Below are positions 60,499 through 64,000 of a DNA stretch of 64,000 nucleotides, piece after piece. Under the pieces are notes generated by a model. The model had not been told where the DNA came from and did not search any database. It saw only the letters and a program-made list of their open reading frames with translations. A program made the translations under genes and the position numbers. The stretch comes from Omphalotus guepiniiformis (taxonomy: Eukaryota; Basidiomycota; Agaricomycetes; Agaricales; Omphalotaceae), in the NCBI GenBank assembly GCA_028554645.1, contig JAQOOI010000074.1:744001-808000 (forward strand), given 5' to 3'. Position 1 is the first letter of the stretch. Every line of letters starts with the position of its first letter.

Positions 60499-62142
60499 TC
60501 ATGGGTCAGAAATCTCCATTTCGAGCCATGTCAAAAGCACTGATTTCACGTCCGACGACCTCGCAATGTGTTCACAAACCCGCAAACCCACAGGAGCAGC
60601 ACATTCGTCGGCTCGGCCAAAGCCTGTCAAACATCCATTGCGGTACTCGTCCTCAGACAGACCAAGAATGTCAGGGACAGAGATAGCATCGGAACCTTCT
60701 TGTACTCGTAACAAGAGTGGTAAGGCTATGAGAGTTGGGATCTTCTCAGTTAGCCTTTCCAGTTCACGCGCTTGATCTTCAACGCTATCATCAGGAAGCA
60801 TTTTGAGAAGAGCAGGTGCCATGTTGTACAGATCCGCGAAAGCGTAGAGCCCACTCAGGGCTTCCTCGACGGCTTCTCTTGCAAGCCTCGTGGTGTCACT
60901 ATCATTGGCAGGAAGGGGTAATAAACCCAACAAATCACCCAAAGCACGTGCGTCCGCTGCTACGGAGGAGGACGTCGGTGGCGTATTGCTAGGAGAGGGT
61001 GGCCGTGAAGACGGAAGTTTGATAGTGAACCTGCTCGCTGGAGGAGTGAGAGGCGGAGTAGATGACGGTGATCTGCGGCGCTTCTTGAGCGGAACAACAG
61101 GTAGCAAGCCTGGAGACGACGGAGGCGTCGGAGGCACGTATGGTCGGTGAGACAAGGCAACAAGACCTCGCCAGACGAAAGATATGACAAAAGTTGCCAA
61201 ACTATTCTGAGACGCCGGTGAGACGGTATAACGCCTCAAGGCCTGCGCATATACAGGCATTATTGACTGTAGTGTCGCAATGGAGCTGTGCATCATTGTG
61301 CTTTTCGCTCCTGCAGTAGTACCCTTGGGCGAGCTGGTGCTCGGAAATTCAAGGGTATCTATAAGGGGAAAAAGCTCGTTTCTAATTCCGCCTATGAGAG
61401 GGTTCACAACCCTATTGACGAGGGATACCAGGCCGTCACGAACGGCTTTCAGGCCATCTCCGCGTACATCGTTATCGTAGCCTAGAGCTAGTTCGTCAAA
61501 CGATTCAAGAAGCTCGCCTGCAAAACTAGCAACAGCGAGCGCATGCAGCTGAGTCGCATTTGGGTTGGGAGATTGTGGTGTAGGAGCAGGCGGTGTGCGA
61601 AAGGCAGGAGAAGAGAGAAGGGGGACTACAAACGTAGACAGATTGCCCAGAAGGACGGATAAAGGTCGGTGTAAAGATCGCAAGATAGCCCTTTGTAGAT
61701 GAGAGTTCCCATTTGCTGCATTTAGTTCACTGAAGGGACACCATAATTAGACATAGATAAGTCAAAAATGACGACACACTACGCACGATGCGATGAGGGC
61801 CCCGAGGGTACGCCCTCTTCCATTTGGAATAGGCCGCTTGCCGGCTACCACGTCATTCATAGCTGGGGTGCCAGAAGGCTGCACCAGCGCCTTCGAAACG
61901 GCCTCGCTCAGCTTCAAACTGAGCATCTCGAGGTAGGATCCATCCTGAACCAGGGTAAGAGGAGCGGGCAATGACTGTGGAACTGGCGCAGGAGAAGGCC
62001 ACCTGAAGCCGTTCAAAGACAACCTATTGAGGGGCCGAGAGCGCTCGAGTCCAGCACTCGAGTCGGGGCGGGAAAGAGGAGGTGCAGGCGAAGACGGTCT
62101 GCTGGCAGGGCGGAAGGAAAGAGGATTCTTGAGCGGGTGCAT
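60499..62142 (-). CDS. Conserved-looking protein of unknown function
   Basis: Two exons (62142-61787, 61729-60499) with one 57-bp GT-AG intron give 528 residues. The first 45 residues are Pro/Ser/Arg-rich. The rest is mostly helical: LTLVQDGSYLEMLSLKLSEA, LHALAVASFAGELLESFDEL and YAQALRRYTVSPASQNSL, broken by a Pro/Ser loop at about 320-380 with a basic PLKKRRRSPSS stretch that could be a nuclear signal. It ends EMEISDP. I recognise no domain. The long uninterrupted frame, the clean splice and the ordered amino-acid composition support a real gene. Confidence 0.75.
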
Positions 62143-62889
62143 AGTTACAACGTGCGTATGCGTTATATGTCCAATGTTCTTTGTGGTGGTTATGTGCTTT
62201 CTATATGTTGTGGCAGATAAATGAAGTTATGTTTCTAAAAGTCTATGTGCAATTCCTGGCAGCAAGACAACCCGATTCCGCGAATCCCGTAGTGAAATTA
62301 TCCCATGAGTAAGAGGAAGGAGAGTTTAGCAAACGTCAAGGAGACAAACGGTCCTAAGGAGGGCGGTCTGTGTCGAGGAGAAGGAGAGCAAGCGGTCCGA
62401 AAAGAATCTTGTTAACCTGTTGTGTCAAGCTAATAAAGAAGACCAGTTTGTCAATGAGCTGAAAGGAATATGAATGATGAAAAAAGAGTCACCAGTTTGG
62501 GGCAGAACTCATAGATTTGAGAAGAAAGACAATTTTGAGGTTTGTCGCTGAGGAGCAGAAAACGCAGAGGAGGGAAAACCCTTGGCACCGTCAAAAAAAT
62601 CATACTCCACTTATAAGGGTAACAGTTTCCCACGGTGGAACTTTACTAGCTCCGTGCCAGCGTCCTGTCGGAGCCAATGGCAGGGCATGTTGTTTCCGTT
62701 TCCATGTCTTGACTCTTTCTGACTCTCTTGGTGTTATCTTTCTGTAAACGCTGAAGCGGCTCCCTCAACATACCCATTCCAATCGTACCAAGTCATTTTC
62801 TCTTGCAGTCGTACGACCAACAACATCGTAACCACTCGGTCTACTCACACGCAAAGAAATTCAATCGATAACGTGGTGTAATTCGTCCT
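62143..62889. other. Intergenic, no gene supported
   Basis: About 750 bp between two minus-strand genes, expected to hold the promoter of the 528-residue protein and the 3' end of its upstream neighbour. No motif stood out. Confidence 0.4.
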
Positions 62890-64000
62890 TCATCCTTCCG
62901 TAAGAATATTCTTCACCCTCGCGCACATTGTCGAAACGCCGCGTAGTTTCCATAGGCAGCCCTCTTCCTCGCTTTCTTTCAGCCGCAGGACAGCGTAGGA
63001 CGTATTTGGATTTCCCAGGCTCGGTTGTATGAAAACCTTGAGATCACCTTGTGGCAATATACTTCTGGATCAGCGATAAAATCTCAAAGTTTGAATCCAT
63101 ATGGGTAACTCACCTACGAAAGGCAGAAGGGACGCTTCGATGACCTTGAGCTCTACGGTTGCCGAGTCGTCGCTAATTCGAAGTTGCTGCAAAAGCTGCT
63201 CCATGGAGCCACCATACCACCCTCGCGCGCCTTGATCGAGACTTTCCCAAACAGCTGCGAAATCCATCGAAGATTCCTGCGACGACTCTGCTGGTTCCGA
63301 AATGAAAGGGGAGTCAAATGCAATCAAATCATTCTTCACATTTGAGTCCTGGGCGGGCGTTCCACTTCAATCAAATATGTATTTGTGACATGCTTCAGGG
63401 CGAGACTTACCAAACTACTTGCTGCCGTGTCAACGAGAAGCGACGAATCCGTGTATGACTGATTGCGCTCGGGAAGCGAACTCAGAATTGACTCAAATTC
63501 TCGTGTGGATGCAGCCAATGCTAAGTCTCCTCCATCAAACAATTCATTTGACCCCAGGCTTAACGGTGAACCATGCTCAGAGCGCGTTGAGTTGTTGTGG
63601 TCACTGCCCCCGGCATTGGGAGACCTTCGTCCGAGCAGCCGTGGAGTAGGCTTAGGCGCATCATATGCAGTATAACGGAGTTTGCTCGCCGACAGTAGGG
63701 TAGAGCTGTGTGATATACGGGGTGACTGTGACGCCGATAGATATTGTTGAGGAGTGGAAGAACGCGAATTTGAGGCTTGTGTAGGGTTAATGTTGAAGTT
63801 CTGTAGCGACTGCAGGAAGTCCGGAAGCTGAAGCTCCGAGAATTAGATTTGCTATGAAGAGATGTGATCTAGCAGCCTCACTTACAGAAGACGAGTGTGC
63901 ATTACTGACAATGTTTGATAGAGCTGACTTGTCAGATGACAAGTGAATGAATTGTTCACAACGCTGAAAACAACACACACGATTCAACGCGTGCAGACAT
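62890..64000 (-). CDS. C-terminal part of an unknown protein, cut by window edge
   Basis: Reading order of visible exons: 63963-63886, 63833-63411, about 63338-63114, and a last exon ending at the TGA 62892-62890. The start lies beyond 64000. Joined segments include CEQFIHLSSDKSALSNIV, a Ser/Arg/Pro-rich middle (PKPTPRLLGRRSPN), AFDSPFISEPAESS and MDFAAVWESLDQGARGWYGG, then VELKVIEASLLPFVGDLKVF and KESEEEGCLWKLRG near the end. The acceptor at CCCAG before GACTCAAAT keeps the frame. No family recognised. The W-E-S-L and G-W-Y segments suggest a conserved C-terminal module. Confidence 0.6.

Overview
The window reads as a mushroom-forming basidiomycete (Agaricomycetes). Genes are dense and cut by many short (about 45-70 bp) introns, and two class II secreted peroxidases of the manganese-peroxidase type are present, an enzyme family typical of wood- and litter-decaying mushrooms. 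No rRNA, tRNA or CRISPR array was recognised.

Bases 1-16699 are a nest of two copies of one large Ty3/gypsy LTR retrotransposon, both oriented on the minus strand. The inner copy (517-14896, 14.4 kb) looks complete and very young: its two 1240-bp LTRs show no difference that I could see, and it has a primer binding site, a polypurine tract, and gag, protease and pol frames. It interrupted the gag gene of an older copy, whose remains are 1-516 and 14897-16699. Two things make it unusual. First, gag, protease and pol lie in three consecutive -1-related frames, and the same slippery heptamer GGGTTTT sits in the correct phase at both junctions. Second, the 4.9 kb between pol and the 3' LTR carries two intron-containing genes on the opposite strand, each with its own TATA box and poly(A) signal. 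One encodes a protein with a Zn2Cys6-type cysteine pattern. The whole element is also strongly enriched in the palindrome CGCG, in LTRs and in coding sequence on both strands.

Bases 16700-64000 are ordinary host chromosome: a CNNM/Mam3-like transporter, U2AF small subunit, PEP carboxykinase, a GNAT acetyltransferase, a divergent ER-type HSP70, a small membrane protein, SLX1 endonuclease, MED14, a SCY1-like pseudokinase, DAD2 (DASH complex), MED12, a RING protein with SUMO-interaction-like motifs, a long-type MnP, the DNA primase small subunit, a short-type MnP, and two unrecognised proteins, the last running off the right end. Most genes come as divergent pairs with 300-430 bp between starts (PEPCK/GNAT, MED14/SCY1, DAD2/MED12) or convergent pairs with 90-240 bp between stops (U2AF/PEPCK, SLX1/MED14, SCY1/DAD2, MED12/RING).

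Host genes with odd splicing stand out: a U2AF small-subunit intron with no AG at the expected 3' splice site, two GC-AG introns, and micro-exons of 8, 10, 13 and 28 nt. Exon boundaries were read by eye from splice consensus and conserved protein motifs. They are predictions, not transcript evidence.
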